Counted from the stretch's first letter, positions 18,442 through 28,653 are shown. The stretch: DNA of 64,000 nucleotides from Nocardioides sp. (GCF_030150155.1 NZ_JASLGR010000036.1:1-64000); one strand, 5' to 3'. The notes: generated from the letters alone by a model not told the origin. Made by a program: numbers and translations.

Positions 18442-19404
18442 ATGACCTCCCACGGCCACGAGACCGGTGAGTCCTCCCCGTGGGTGGAGTTGAGCCGCTC
18501 AGCATGGGCTGAGCTGGCCCCGGAGACGCCGCTGCCGCTCTCGGCCGAGGAGATCGAGCGTCTGCGCGGCCTCTCGGACAAGATCGACCTCGACGAGGTC
18601 GCCTCGGTCTACCTGCCGCTGTCGCGACTGCTCTCCCTCTACGTCTCGGCCGCCGGCAAGCTGCACCGGGAGCAGGAGGAGTTCCTGCACGGCCAGATCT
18701 CGCCGCGTACGCCGTTCGTGATCGGCGTGGCGGGCTCGGTGGCCGTCGGCAAGTCGACCGTCTCGCGTGTCATGCAGCAGCTGCTCGCGCACTGGCCCGA
18801 GCACCCCAACGTGGCGCTGGTGACCACCGACGGGTTCCTGTACCCCAACGCCGAGCTCGAGCGCCGGGGGCTGATGCAGCGCAAGGGCTTCCCCGAGTCC
18901 TACGACCGCAAGGCGCTGCTGCGCTTCGTGGTCGACATCAAGTCGGGCCGCGACGAGGTGCTGGCCCCGACGTACTCGCATCTGGTCTACGACGTCCTGC
19001 CCGACGAGCCGGTGGCGGTGAAGAGGCCCGACATCGTGATCGTCGAGGGCCTCAACGTGCTCCAGCCCGCACGGGTGCGCGAGGACGGCCGCACCGGCCT
19101 GGCGATCTCGGACTTCTTCGACTTCTCGATCTACGTCGACGCCACCACCCGCGACATCAAGGAGTGGTACACCGAGCGCTTCCTGCGCCTGCGTGAGACG
19201 GCGTTCCGTGACCCGGACTCCTACTTCAGCAAGTACGCCGCGCTGCCCCTGGACGAGGCGGTCGCCGAGGCCAGCCGGATCTGGGACACGATCAACGGCC
19301 CCAACCTGACCGAGAACGTGCTGCCGACGCGCTCGCGCGCCAACCTGGTGCTGCGCAAGGCCGCCGACCACTCCGTGGAGTACGTCAGGGTCCGCAAGCT
19401 CTGA
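18442..19404 (+). CDS. coaA: Type I pantothenate kinase
   Basis: Phosphorylates pantothenate, the regulated first step of CoA synthesis. 320 residues. The P-loop is GVAGSVAVGKSTVSRVMQ (about 95), followed by VTTDGFLYPNAELERRGL (catalytic Asp), MQRKGFPESYD and IVIVEGLNVLQ, all standard for the bacterial type I enzyme. The start at 18442 is 25 bp from the divergent glmS start and lacks a Shine-Dalgarno sequence. Confidence 0.97.
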   Translation: MTSHGHETGESSPWVELSRSAWAELAPETPLPLSAEEIERLRGLSDKIDLDEVASVYLPLSRLLSLYVSAAGKLHREQEEFLHGQISPRTPFVIGVAGSVAVGKSTVSRVMQQLLAHWPEHPNVALVTTDGFLYPNAELERRGLMQRKGFPESYDRKALLRFVVDIKSGRDEVLAPTYSHLVYDVLPDEPVAVKRPDIVIVEGLNVLQPARVREDGRTGLAISDFFDFSIYVDATTRDIKEWYTERFLRLRETAFRDPDSYFSKYAALPLDEAVAEASRIWDTINGPNLTENVLPTRSRANLVLRKAADHSVEYVRVRKL

Positions 19405-19405
19405 G

Positions 19406-19440
19406 CGGCTCGCCCCTCCCGGATCGGCAGGGGCGAGCCG
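19406..19440. terminator. Bidirectional terminator between coaA and glmM
   Basis: Arms CGGCTCGCCCCT and AGGGGCGAGCCG with an 11-base loop, immediately after the coaA stop and 6 bp before the glmM stop. It can serve both convergent genes. There is no long T-run on either side. Confidence 0.75.
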
Positions 19441-19446
19441 GACTGC

Positions 19447-20796
19447 TCAGGGAAGCGCGAGCCGCTCGCGCACGACCGCGGCCAGCTGCGAGGCGACCTC
19501 GTGGGCCTGCTCGCTGGTGGGGGCCTCGACCATCACCCGGACCAGGGGCTCGGTGCCGGACGGGCGCAGCAGCACCCGACCGCCCTCCCCCAGCGCCTCC
19601 TCAGCCAGCCGTACGGCGGCAGCGAGACCCTCATCGGAGGCGCACCGGCTCCGATCGACCCCGCCGACGTTGACCAGGATCTGCGGCGAGCGCACGACCA
19701 CCCCGGCCAGGTCGGCCAAGGAGCGACCCGTGCGGGCGATCTGCTCGGCCACGTGCAGCGCCGTCAGGGTGCCGTCGCCGGTGGTGGCGTGCGCACTCAT
19801 GATGACGTGACCGGACTGCTCGCCGCCGAGGCTGAACCCGCCGGCCTTCATCGCCTCCAGCACGTAGCGGTCGCCCACGGCGGTGGTGCGCAGCTCGATG
19901 CCGGCCCGGCGCATGGCCTGGTGCAGGCCGATGTTGCTCATCACGGTGGCGACCAGGGTCTGGTCGTGCAGCCGGCCCACCTCCTGCATCGCGATCGCGA
20001 GGATGCCGAGGATCTGGTCGCCGTCGACCACGGTGCCGCTCGCATCGACGGCCAGGCAGCGGTCTGCGTCGCCGTCGAAGGCGAAGCCGGCGTCGGCACC
20101 GTGCTCCATCACCGCACGGGACAGGCCGTCGATGTGGGTGGAGCCGACACCGTCGTTGATGTTGAGACCGGTGGGCTGGTGATGGATCGGGATGACCTTC
20201 GCACCGGCGTGCTCGAAGGCCAGCGGCGCCGACTCGAACGCCGCGCCGTTGGCGCAGTCGAGCACGACGGTCAGGCCGGCCAGCGGCGTCGTCACGGTGC
20301 CGACCAGGTGGTCGACGTAGTCGTCGATGCCGCCGACGTAGGCCGTGATCCGTCCGACGCCGGCGCCGGTGGGCGGCGTCCAGACCTCACCGAGGCGCTG
20401 CTCGATGGCGTCCTCGAGGGCGTCGTCGAGCTTGACGCCGCCACGGGCGAGGAACTTGATCCCGTTGTCGGGCATCGGGTTGTGGGAGGCGGTGATCACC
20501 ACACCGAGGTCGGCCTCGAGCGATCCGGTGAGGAACGCGATGCCGGGGGTGGGGATCACGCCGAGGTCGATGACGTCGACGCCGGCCGAGGCCAGTCCTG
20601 CCGCGACCGCGGCTTGGAGGAACTGGCCCGAGATCCGGGGGTCGCGACCGACCACCGCACGCGGTCGGTGGCCTTCGAATTGCCCGGCGTCGGCGAGGAC
20701 GCGGGCCGCAGAAACAGCGAGGTCCAGGGCCAGCGAAGCGGTGAGCGTCTCACCGTTCGCCAGGCCCCGGACCCCGTCCGTGCCGAAAAGGCGCAT
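19447..20796 (-). CDS. glmM: Phosphoglucosamine mutase
   Basis: Interconverts glucosamine-6-P and glucosamine-1-P, directly after GlmS in the UDP-GlcNAc pathway. 449 residues. It starts MRLFGTDGVRG, and the phosphoserine loop is TASHNPMPDNGIK (about residue 102). The metal-binding loop is DGDADR (about 240), the sugar-binding loop is GGEQSGH (about 325), and the phosphate-binding segment RPSGTEPLVRVMVEA is near 418. It follows rpsI by 15 bp and is likely co-transcribed with rplM-rpsI, an arrangement common in actinobacteria. Confidence 0.97.
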   Translation of the reverse strand: MRLFGTDGVRGLANGETLTASLALDLAVSAARVLADAGQFEGHRPRAVVGRDPRISGQFLQAAVAAGLASAGVDVIDLGVIPTPGIAFLTGSLEADLGVVITASHNPMPDNGIKFLARGGVKLDDALEDAIEQRLGEVWTPPTGAGVGRITAYVGGIDDYVDHLVGTVTTPLAGLTVVLDCANGAAFESAPLAFEHAGAKVIPIHHQPTGLNINDGVGSTHIDGLSRAVMEHGADAGFAFDGDADRCLAVDASGTVVDGDQILGILAIAMQEVGRLHDQTLVATVMSNIGLHQAMRRAGIELRTTAVGDRYVLEAMKAGGFSLGGEQSGHVIMSAHATTGDGTLTALHVAEQIARTGRSLADLAGVVVRSPQILVNVGGVDRSRCASDEGLAAAVRLAEEALGEGGRVLLRPSGTEPLVRVMVEAPTSEQAHEVASQLAAVVRERLALP

Positions 20797-20811
20797 GCGT
20801 TGCTGGCTAGA

Positions 20812-21318
20812 TCAGCGCTTGCTGAACTGGCTCGCCTTGCGGGCCTTCTTGAGACCGGCCTTCTTGCGCTCCACGACGCGGGCGTCGCGGGTCAGGAGAC
20901 CAGCCTTCTTGAGGGTGGGACGGTTGCCCTCGACGTCGATGCCGTTCAGCGACCGGGCAACGCCCAGGCGCAGCGCACCGGCCTGGCCGGCGATGCCGCC
21001 GCCGTGGATGCGGGCGATGACGTCGAAACGACCCTCGAGACCGAGCGCAGCGAAGGGCTCCGCGGCGATCTGGCGGTGAAGGGCGTTCGGGAAGTAGTCC
21101 TCGAGCTGGCGGCCGTTGATGGTCCACACACCGGTGCCGGGGACCAGGCGAACCCGGGCGACAGCCTCCTTGCGGCGGCCGGTGGCCGAGCCGGGGGCGA
21201 TGGTGGCCGGGCGAGCCGGGGTGTCGACGGACGCAGCGGACTCGCTGGTGTAGGCGACACCGGCGGCGTCGGTCTCGAAGGTCTCCTCGACCTCGTTGGT
21301 GTACTCGTTCTCAGTCAC
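20812..21318 (-). CDS. rpsI: 30S ribosomal protein S9
   Basis: 168 residues: an acidic, flexible extension of about 45 residues (from MTENEYTNEVEETFE) precedes the S9 core GRRKEAVARVRLVPG. The C-terminal tail KKARKASQFSKR ends in the Ser-Lys-Arg that reaches the P-site tRNA. N-terminal extensions of this sort are common in actinobacterial S9. The start is GTG. It lies 17 bp downstream of rplM. Confidence 0.96.
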   Translation of the reverse strand: MTENEYTNEVEETFETDAAGVAYTSESAASVDTPARPATIAPGSATGRRKEAVARVRLVPGTGVWTINGRQLEDYFPNALHRQIAAEPFAALGLEGRFDVIARIHGGGIAGQAGALRLGVARSLNGIDVEGNRPTLKKAGLLTRDARVVERKKAGLKKARKASQFSKR

Positions 21319-21335
21319 GATTCAAACCTCTTCGA

Positions 21336-21779
21336 TTACTGGGAGATCTGCGTGATCTCGAAGGGAACAGCCTTCTGGGCGGTGTGGGGGTGCGTCGGGC
21401 CCGAGTAGACCTTCAGCTTCTTGATCATCTGGCGGCCGAGCTTGTTCTTCGGCAGCATGCCCCACACGGCCTTCTCGATCGCCTTGCGGGCGTCCTTGTC
21501 GAGGATGTCGCCGATCGGGGTCGCGGTCAGACCACCCGGGTAACCGGAGTGACGGTAGGCCAGCTTCGTGGTGCGCTTGTTGCCGGACAGGGAGACCTTG
21601 TCGGCGTTGATGACGATGACGAAGTCGCCGGTGTCAGCGTTGGGGGCGAAGATCGCCTTGTGCTTGCCACGGAGCAGGTTCGCAACCTGCACGGACAGGC
21701 GGCCCAGACGGACGTCCGACGCGTCGATCACGTGCCAGGCGCGCTCGATGTCGCCGGGCTTCGGAGCATAAGTGCCCAC
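21336..21779 (-). CDS. rplM: 50S ribosomal protein L13
   Basis: 147 residues from a GTG at 21777-21779 (VGTYAPKPGDIERAWHVIDA), chosen because L13 homologues begin with this segment and GAGG lies just upstream. The L13 core LGRLSVQVANLLRGKHK, VSLSGNKRTTK, YRHSGYPGGL and VWGMLPKNKLGRQMIKKLKVY is complete. It starts the rplM-rpsI operon, is divergent from gltA, and has a long 5' leader. Confidence 0.96.
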   Translation of the reverse strand: MGTYAPKPGDIERAWHVIDASDVRLGRLSVQVANLLRGKHKAIFAPNADTGDFVIVINADKVSLSGNKRTTKLAYRHSGYPGGLTATPIGDILDKDARKAIEKAVWGMLPKNKLGRQMIKKLKVYSGPTHPHTAQKAVPFEITQISQ

Positions 21780-21807
21780 GGTGTGCCTCACTTGTTCGTT
21801 GTTCCTC

Positions 21808-21903
21808 ACCGGCGGATTGCCGGTCAGGTGGTGGTGCTCTCGAGGCCTCTGACGAACACAGCCGGGATGGTTACCGGTCTGCCCTCGCACGCGAGAGCGG
21901 CAG
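21808..21903 (-). promoter_or_regulatory. Structured 5' leader of rplM-rpsI
   Basis: From the predicted promoter the mRNA would carry a leader of about 130 nt. It contains two inverted repeats: ACCGGC / GCCGGT at 21808-21824 close to the ribosome site, and CTCGC / GCGAG within 21881-21903. A long structured leader before a ribosomal protein operon is compatible with autogenous control, but the sequence alone does not show it. Confidence 0.35.
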
Positions 21904-21919
21904 GAGCCTCGACCGCAGA

Positions 21920-21949
21920 AGATTACGCGGGGTCGCCGCGCAGGGTCAA
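21920..21949 (-). promoter_or_regulatory. Promoter of rplM-rpsI
   Basis: On the minus strand TTGACC (-35, 21944-21949) and TAATCT (-10, 21920-21925) are separated by 18 bp. It is a good housekeeping-sigma match. The divergent gltA start lies 25 bp beyond the -35 box. Confidence 0.6.
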
Positions 21950-21961
21950 AACAGGGGGATA

Positions 21962-21967
21962 TACGGT
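21962..21967 (+). promoter_or_regulatory. Candidate -10 box for leaderless gltA mRNA
   Basis: TACGGT (TANNNT type) ends 6 bp before the GTG start at 21974. The alternative reading is that GGTAGG acts as a poorly spaced ribosome site. Confidence 0.4.
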
Positions 21968-21973
21968 AGGCGC

Positions 21974-23263
<1,290 letters not shown>

Positions 23264-23290
23264 GGGCACCTCAGACTGCTCTGATCCTCC

Positions 23291-23335
23291 GGACCCGGGT
23301 CGTCCCGATCACCATGATCGGGACTGCCCGGGTCC
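23291..23335 (+). terminator. gltA terminator hairpin
   Basis: A long interrupted stem, GGACCCGGG...GTCCCGATCA paired with TGATCGGGAC...CCCGGGTCC, around a CCA loop, 28 bp after the gltA stop. No T-run follows. Confidence 0.75.
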
Positions 23336-23345
23336 GTTGCATTGG

Positions 23346-23434
23346 CGGGTGGTGAACCCGGATCTCGCGGGTGGTGAACCCGGATCTCGGCGGTGGTGAA
23401 CCCGGATCTCGCGCGTGGTGAACCCGGAAGTCGG
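23346..23434. repeat. 22-bp tandem repeat array 3 (4 units)
   Basis: GTGGTGAACCCGG starts at 23349, 23371, 23393 and 23415 (22-bp period). The unit next to the M1 peptidase gene is the edge type (GGAAGTCGG); the other three are the GGATCTCG type. The edge unit ends one base before the peptidase stop codon (23435-23437). Confidence 0.95.
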
Positions 23435-24736
23435 CTAGGGGCGCGGCGGCAGGGCGGTGCAGTAGACCCAGGCGTCGAAGAACTCCGCCAGGTCCTGGCC
23501 CGAGAGCTCTTCGGCCAGGGCGCGGAAGTCCGCCGTCGTGACGGTGCCGCCGCGGTGACGACGTACCCACTCGGGAAGCAGCGCGAAGAACGTCTCCTCC
23601 CCGATCCGGCGCCGCAGCGCGTGCAGCGTCAGGGCGCCACGCTTGTAGACCCGGTCGTCGAACATGTCGGCAGCACCGGGCTCGCCCAGGATCAGGTCGC
23701 GGGGCTTGGCCGCCAGCGACCGGTGGTGGTGCTCGGCCCAGGCGGCCGCACTGGCCCGGCCCGAGGCCTCCGACCACAGCCACTCGGCGTAGCAGGCGAA
23801 CCCCTCGTGCAGCCAGATGTCGCGCATCGACGCGGCCGTCACCGTGTTGCCGAACCACTGGTGGGCCAGCTCGTGGGCGACCAGCCGGTTGAGCTCCCAG
23901 TCGGGGTCGAGGAAGTTGCGCCCGAAGGTCGACAGCGACTGCGACTCCAGCGGGATCTCCAGGTCGTCGTCGGTGATGACGACCGTGTACGTCGGGAACG
24001 GGTACGGCCCGAACATCGTGACGAAGGCGTCCATGATCTGCGCCTGCGCCCCGAAGGCGTCACCCCAGGCCGTGCCCGGCACGGCCGCCAGCGCGATCGG
24101 CACCTTCGCCTCCCCCGGTTCGAGGTGGGTGAGGTCGTAGCGACCGATCTGCACCGTGGCCAGGTACGGCGCCATCGGCTCGTCCTGACGGTAGGTCCAG
24201 GTCTCGCCGCTGCCGCGACGGATCCGCCCGGCCAGCACCCCGTTGGCCACCACCGTGTAGCCCGGCTGGGTGGTCACCGAGATCGTGTAGGAGGCCTTGT
24301 CGTCCTGCCGGTCGTTGCACGGGAACCAGGTCGGCGCGCCGTGCGGCTGCCCGGCGACGATGACGCCGTCGGTGAGCTCCTCCCAGCCGGCGTCGCCGTG
24401 GTGGGCCAGCACGGTGGGGCGGGGCACGCCGGCGTACTTGAGCATCAGGGTGAACTCGGTGCCGGCCGCGATCGGGGCCCGCGGGGTGAGCACGATCCGT
24501 TCGCCGCGCACGGCGTACTTGGCCGGGGCCTTGCCGTCGATGGTCACCTTCGCCACCGCAAGGTGGGCCAGGTCGAGCACGATCCGGGTCAGCGTCTCCT
24601 CGGCGCGCCCGGTGATCCGGGCCTCGCCACGCAGCCGGTTGTCCTCGACGGTGTAGTCCAGGGCGAGGTCGTAGTGCAGCGCGCTCCAGGAGCGGTCGCC
24701 GTGGCCGGGCAGATAGGGGTCGGCGGTCGGCAGCAT
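23435..24736 (-). CDS. M1-family zinc aminopeptidase
   Basis: 433 residues from the ATG at 24734-24736. The gluzincin signature HELAHQWFGN with a downstream WLHEGFACYAEW gives HExxH-18-E (zinc ligands and catalytic Glu, about residues 285-310). The exopeptidase motif is IPLESQSLSTFG, which keeps the Glu but not the classical GAMEN sequence. It is shorter than large M1 enzymes (about 850) because the C-terminal helical domain is missing. No signal peptide, so it should be cytoplasmic. The start overlaps the stop of the Pls-type synthetase gene (TGATG), so the two are translationally coupled; hydrolysis of that enzyme's poly-amino acid product is an attractive inference. A zinc aminopeptidase accompanies epsilon-poly-lysine synthesis in Streptomyces albulus, as I recall. 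Confidence 0.9.
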   Translation of the reverse strand: MLPTADPYLPGHGDRSWSALHYDLALDYTVEDNRLRGEARITGRAEETLTRIVLDLAHLAVAKVTIDGKAPAKYAVRGERIVLTPRAPIAAGTEFTLMLKYAGVPRPTVLAHHGDAGWEELTDGVIVAGQPHGAPTWFPCNDRQDDKASYTISVTTQPGYTVVANGVLAGRIRRGSGETWTYRQDEPMAPYLATVQIGRYDLTHLEPGEAKVPIALAAVPGTAWGDAFGAQAQIMDAFVTMFGPYPFPTYTVVITDDDLEIPLESQSLSTFGRNFLDPDWELNRLVAHELAHQWFGNTVTAASMRDIWLHEGFACYAEWLWSEASGRASAAAWAEHHHRSLAAKPRDLILGEPGAADMFDDRVYKRGALTLHALRRRIGEETFFALLPEWVRRHRGGTVTTADFRALAEELSGQDLAEFFDAWVYCTALPPRP

Positions 24737-27700
24737 CAGTCGACGTCCCGGGCCAGGCTCGGGGTCCACGGACCGATCGGGTTGCCGATCCACGCAGTCT
24801 TGTCCGGCACTGACTCCCCTCTCATCACCAACGACACCGGACCCACCGTCGCGTGCCGCCCCAGCGTCGCCGCTGGGAGAATCACACTATTGGGCCCCAG
24901 CGTCGCACCGCGCTTGAGGGTGACCGTGTCGAGGGCGAGTAGCCGGTCGTGGAAGAGATGGGTCTGCACCACGGTGCCGGCGTTGACCGTGGCACCGTCG
25001 CCGAGTTCGACCAGGTCGGTCTCGGGCAGCCAGTAGGAGTCGATCCAGACCCCGGTGCCGATCCGGGCGCCGAGCAGCCGGAACCACCACGGCAGCAGCG
25101 GCGAGCCGGTGACGTGGGTGGCGAACCACGGCGCCGCGATCACCTCGACGAAGGTGTCGGCCAGCTCGTTGCGCCACACGAACGAGCTCCACAACGGGTG
25201 TCCGCCGGGACGGAGCCGGCCGACCAGCGCCCACTTCGCCGCGACCGTGACCAGGGCGGCGACCAGGCCCGCGGTCCAGAGCACCGGGCCGGCGGCGAGC
25301 ACCGCGACCCACCAGGCCACGCCCCGCCACAGCTCGACCAGGACGAGCACCACGCCCCCGGTGAGCGCCATCCCCAGCGCCGCCGGGATCAGCCGGCACA
25401 GCTCGATCAGCGCACGGGCGATCCGCAGCCGCCGCGGCGGCTGGTAGGTCCGACCGGTGTCGGCCTCGGCCGAGGTACGCCGCAGGGGCGCGGGTGGGCT
25501 GCCGACGTAGCTGGCACCCTTCGCGACCCGCTTGCGGTTCGGGGCCGCCGAGAGCACCGCGACCAGGGACGCCTTGGGCACACGCCTGCCGGGTGCCGCC
25601 ATCCCGGAGTTGCCGACGAAGGCCCGCTTGCCGATCTTGACCCGCTCGACCCGGATCCAGCCGCCGCCCAGCTCGTAGCCGCCGATCAGGGTGTCGTCGG
25701 CCAGGAACGCCAGGTCGTTGACCTGGGTCAGACTGGGCAGCATCAACACCGTGGAGGCCTCCACGTCGGCGCCGATCCGGGCACCGAGGGCACGCAGCCA
25801 CAGCGGGGTCAGGCTCGAGGAGTAGAGCGGGAACAGCCAGGTCCGGGCATCGTCGAGCAGCCGCATGGTGGCCCAGACGCTGACGCCGGTCAGGCTCCGG
25901 ACCGGGTGCACGCCGGGGCTGATCGAGAGCGCCGCCAGTCGGACCAGCAGCCAGATCGCGAACGCCAGCACGAGGTGGCCGACCAGCACGCCGAGCGGTG
26001 CCCAGGCCAGCAGCAGCCAGACCTCGGAGCCGTCGGCCGGGGTGCCGGCCAGGGCCACCACCACGCCGATCCCGGCCAGCACCGCGAGCACCGGCAGGGC
26101 CGCGATCAGCAGTGCGGTGGCGGCGTACAGGGCGAGCCAGGCCGGCGAGCGCGGCACCCGCTCCTGCCAGGGGCCGCGGGCGTGGCCCGCACCGCGGGTG
26201 GCCGGCGAGCCGCTCCAGAACTCCTCGGCCGGGACCTTCCCGAAGACGGCCGAGCCGGCCTGGACCTCCGCACCGGTGCCGACGTCGGCACCAGGCAGCA
26301 GCATCGAGCGGGCCCCCACACGGGCTCCGGGACCGACCCGGACCGCGCCGATGTGGACGGTGTCGCCGTCGATCCAGGTGCCCGACAGGTCCACCTCGGG
26401 CTCGATCGAGCAGCCCCGGCCCAGGGTGAGCAGGCCGGTCACCGGCGGCAGCGAGTGCAGGTCGACCTCACGACCGACCCGGCAGCCCAGCAGCCGGGCG
26501 TACCAGAGCATCAGGGGCGCACCGGCGAGGTTGGTCGCAGCGAGCTCGTCGGCGGCGTGGGTGGCGAACCAGAGCCGCAGGTGGACCTTGCCCCCGCGCG
26601 GGTAGTCGCCGGGCTCGAGCCCGCGCAGCACCAGCCGGGCCAGGCCCGCGGCCAGCAGCATCCGCCCCGGCGGGGTGAGGAACGCCAGCGTGGCCAGCAC
26701 CAGCACCCAGGCCGGTGCGGCCGGGAACCAGGTCGACCAGCGGTGGTGGGCCAGCGTCGAGGCCAGCGCGATCCAGGTCACCCAGCGCGGTGCGGCCAGG
26801 GTGCGCAGCCCGACGGTGGCGAGCACCTGCGCGGCCTGCGTCTTGCGCGGTACGGCGGGCACCTCACGGTCTTGCACGGTGCCGCCCTCCCCCGGCCCGC
26901 CGAGGGAGTCGAGGTAGCCGGCCAGCCCACCCAGGGTCGGATGCTCGTACACGTCGCCCATCGCCACCTCGGGGACCCGAGCGCGGATCTGAGAGACCAG
27001 CTGCGCGGCGGTCAGGGAGCCGCCGCCGAGGTCGAAGAAGTCGTCGGTGGGCGCCGTCGCATCGGCGCCGAGGATCTCCAGCCAGAGTCCGGCCAGCCAC
27101 CCGGCGGTGCCGTCGAGGTCGGCGCCACCGGCACCCTCGCCACCGGCCCCGGTGCTGCGCGGCAGCGGCCACGGCAGGGCGTCGCGGTCGACCTTCCCCG
27201 AGATCCGGGTGGGGATCTCGGGCACGACGGCGAGCCGAGGCACCATCGCGGCCGGCATCTCGGCACGGAGCCGCTCGATCGCCGCGGCCTGGTCGAAGCC
27301 GTCGGCGACGGCGAGGTAGCCGACCAGCAGCTGGTTGCCGGCCGCGGTGGTCCGCACCGCGGCGGCGGCGCCGCGCACCCCGTCGAGGTCGAGCAGGGCG
27401 TTGTCGATCTCGCCGAGCTCGATCCGGCGGCCACCGAGCTTGATCTGGTCGTCGGCGCGACCACCGAAGAGCAGCCCGGCCGAGTCCCGCACCACGATGT
27501 CGCCCGATCGGTAGGCACGCTCCCAGCCCAGCGTCGGCATCGGGGCGTACTTCTCGGCGTCCTTGGCCGGGTCGAGGTAGCGGGCCAGGCCGACGCCGCC
27601 GATGATCAGCTCCCCGCTGGCTCCCTCGGCCACCGGCACCCCGGTGGCAGGGTCGACGACCTCGAGGTCCCAGCCGTCCAGCGGCAGCCCGATCCGGACC

Positions 27701-28653
27701 GGGCCCTCACCGGTGACCAGCGCACCGCAGGCCACCACGGTGGCCTCGGTCGGGCCGTAGGTGTTCCACACCTCGCGTCCGGGGGCCTGGAGCCGGGTGG
27801 CCAACTCGGGCGGCATTGCCTCTCCCCCGGTGATCAGCAGTCGTACGGCGGCCAGGCTGGACTCTGGCCACAGCGCGACCAGGGTCGGGACCGTGGAGAC
27901 GATCGTGATCCGGTTCGCGACCAGCCACGGACCGACGTCGACGCCGGAGCGGACCAGGGCCCGCGGCGCCGGGACCAGGCAGGCGCCGTGGCGCCAGGCC
28001 AGCCAGATCTCCTCACAGCTCGCGTCGAAGGCGACCGACAGGCCCGCCATCACCCGGTCGCCGACCCCGATCGGGTCCGCGGTGAGGAACATCCGGGCCT
28101 CGGCGTCGACGAACGCGGCGGCGTTGCGGTGGGTGACGGCGACGCCCTTGGGGGTGCCGGTGGAGCCGGAGGTGAAGATCACCCAGCAGTCGTCGGCCGG
28201 CGTCGGGTCCTCGACCTCGACCCGCGGGGCACCGCCGGGACGGCGTAGGTCGATCGCCAGGTCGTTGCCGATCACCGCCACCACGGCGGCCTCGGAGAAG
28301 ACCAGTCGGGCCCGCTCCTCGGGGTCGTCGGCGTCGACCGGGACGTAGGCGGCCCCGGCGAACAGGACGCCGAGGATGGCTACGTACAGGTCCAGGGTGC
28401 CGGAGCTGATCCGCACACCGACCTTGTCCCCCGGGCCGATCCCGGCCGCAGCGAGCTCGGCGGCCAGCCCGTCGGCAGCCTCCTCCAGCTCGGCGTACGT
28501 CAGCAGGCCGTTGGCCGCGTGCAGGGCCGGCTCGTCGGCAGCCTGAGCGGCCGTCTCACGGAAGAGATCGACCAGCGTTCGCGGCGTCGGCGCGAACCCC
28601 GAACGGATCAAGGGCGAGGACTCGGCACTCGTCGGGGTGGACACCCTGGCCAC
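24736..28653 (-). CDS. Pls/PosA-type single-module NRPS (poly-amino acid synthetase-like)
   Basis: 1305 residues, close to the 1319 of S. albulus epsilon-poly-L-lysine synthetase. Order: adenylation domain (about 30-500; FTSGSTGTPKG near 165, NTYGPTEATV, GRADDQIKLGGRRIELGEID, RISGKVDRD); carrier domain with DDFFDLGGGSL (phosphopantetheine Ser about 545); then three repeats, each of two membrane helices followed by a left-handed-helix acyltransferase-like domain (about 640-830, 855-1060, 1100-1295). This is the Pls layout: A, T, six helices, C1-C2-C3. In the adenylation pocket FDASCEEIW puts Glu at the position aligned with GrsA 239, which suits a basic amino acid. Start is GTG at 28653 or 28644; AGGAG precedes both. 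Product not determinable from sequence. Confidence 0.9.
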   Translation of the reverse strand: MARVSTPTSAESSPLIRSGFAPTPRTLVDLFRETAAQAADEPALHAANGLLTYAELEEAADGLAAELAAAGIGPGDKVGVRISSGTLDLYVAILGVLFAGAAYVPVDADDPEERARLVFSEAAVVAVIGNDLAIDLRRPGGAPRVEVEDPTPADDCWVIFTSGSTGTPKGVAVTHRNAAAFVDAEARMFLTADPIGVGDRVMAGLSVAFDASCEEIWLAWRHGACLVPAPRALVRSGVDVGPWLVANRITIVSTVPTLVALWPESSLAAVRLLITGGEAMPPELATRLQAPGREVWNTYGPTEATVVACGALVTGEGPVRIGLPLDGWDLEVVDPATGVPVAEGASGELIIGGVGLARYLDPAKDAEKYAPMPTLGWERAYRSGDIVVRDSAGLLFGGRADDQIKLGGRRIELGEIDNALLDLDGVRGAAAAVRTTAAGNQLLVGYLAVADGFDQAAAIERLRAEMPAAMVPRLAVVPEIPTRISGKVDRDALPWPLPRSTGAGGEGAGGADLDGTAGWLAGLWLEILGADATAPTDDFFDLGGGSLTAAQLVSQIRARVPEVAMGDVYEHPTLGGLAGYLDSLGGPGEGGTVQDREVPAVPRKTQAAQVLATVGLRTLAAPRWVTWIALASTLAHHRWSTWFPAAPAWVLVLATLAFLTPPGRMLLAAGLARLVLRGLEPGDYPRGGKVHLRLWFATHAADELAATNLAGAPLMLWYARLLGCRVGREVDLHSLPPVTGLLTLGRGCSIEPEVDLSGTWIDGDTVHIGAVRVGPGARVGARSMLLPGADVGTGAEVQAGSAVFGKVPAEEFWSGSPATRGAGHARGPWQERVPRSPAWLALYAATALLIAALPVLAVLAGIGVVVALAGTPADGSEVWLLLAWAPLGVLVGHLVLAFAIWLLVRLAALSISPGVHPVRSLTGVSVWATMRLLDDARTWLFPLYSSSLTPLWLRALGARIGADVEASTVLMLPSLTQVNDLAFLADDTLIGGYELGGGWIRVERVKIGKRAFVGNSGMAAPGRRVPKASLVAVLSAAPNRKRVAKGASYVGSPPAPLRRTSAEADTGRTYQPPRRLRIARALIELCRLIPAALGMALTGGVVLVLVELWRGVAWWVAVLAAGPVLWTAGLVAALVTVAAKWALVGRLRPGGHPLWSSFVWRNELADTFVEVIAAPWFATHVTGSPLLPWWFRLLGARIGTGVWIDSYWLPETDLVELGDGATVNAGTVVQTHLFHDRLLALDTVTLKRGATLGPNSVILPAATLGRHATVGPVSLVMRGESVPDKTAWIGNPIGPWTPSLARDVD

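Noticed and set aside
16572..18581. Longer glmS start at 18581
   Set aside because: GlmS must begin Met-Cys because the Cys becomes the N-terminal nucleophile; the extension overlaps coaA.
23435..24736. M1 peptidase as inactive because GAMEN is missing
   Set aside because: The Glu of that motif is retained in PLESQS and the HExxH-18-E zinc site is intact, as in other bacterial M1 subgroups.
24949..28248. 1099-residue frame antisense to the Pls-type synthetase
   Set aside because: It is the complement of a gene with complete NRPS motifs and has no domain of its own.
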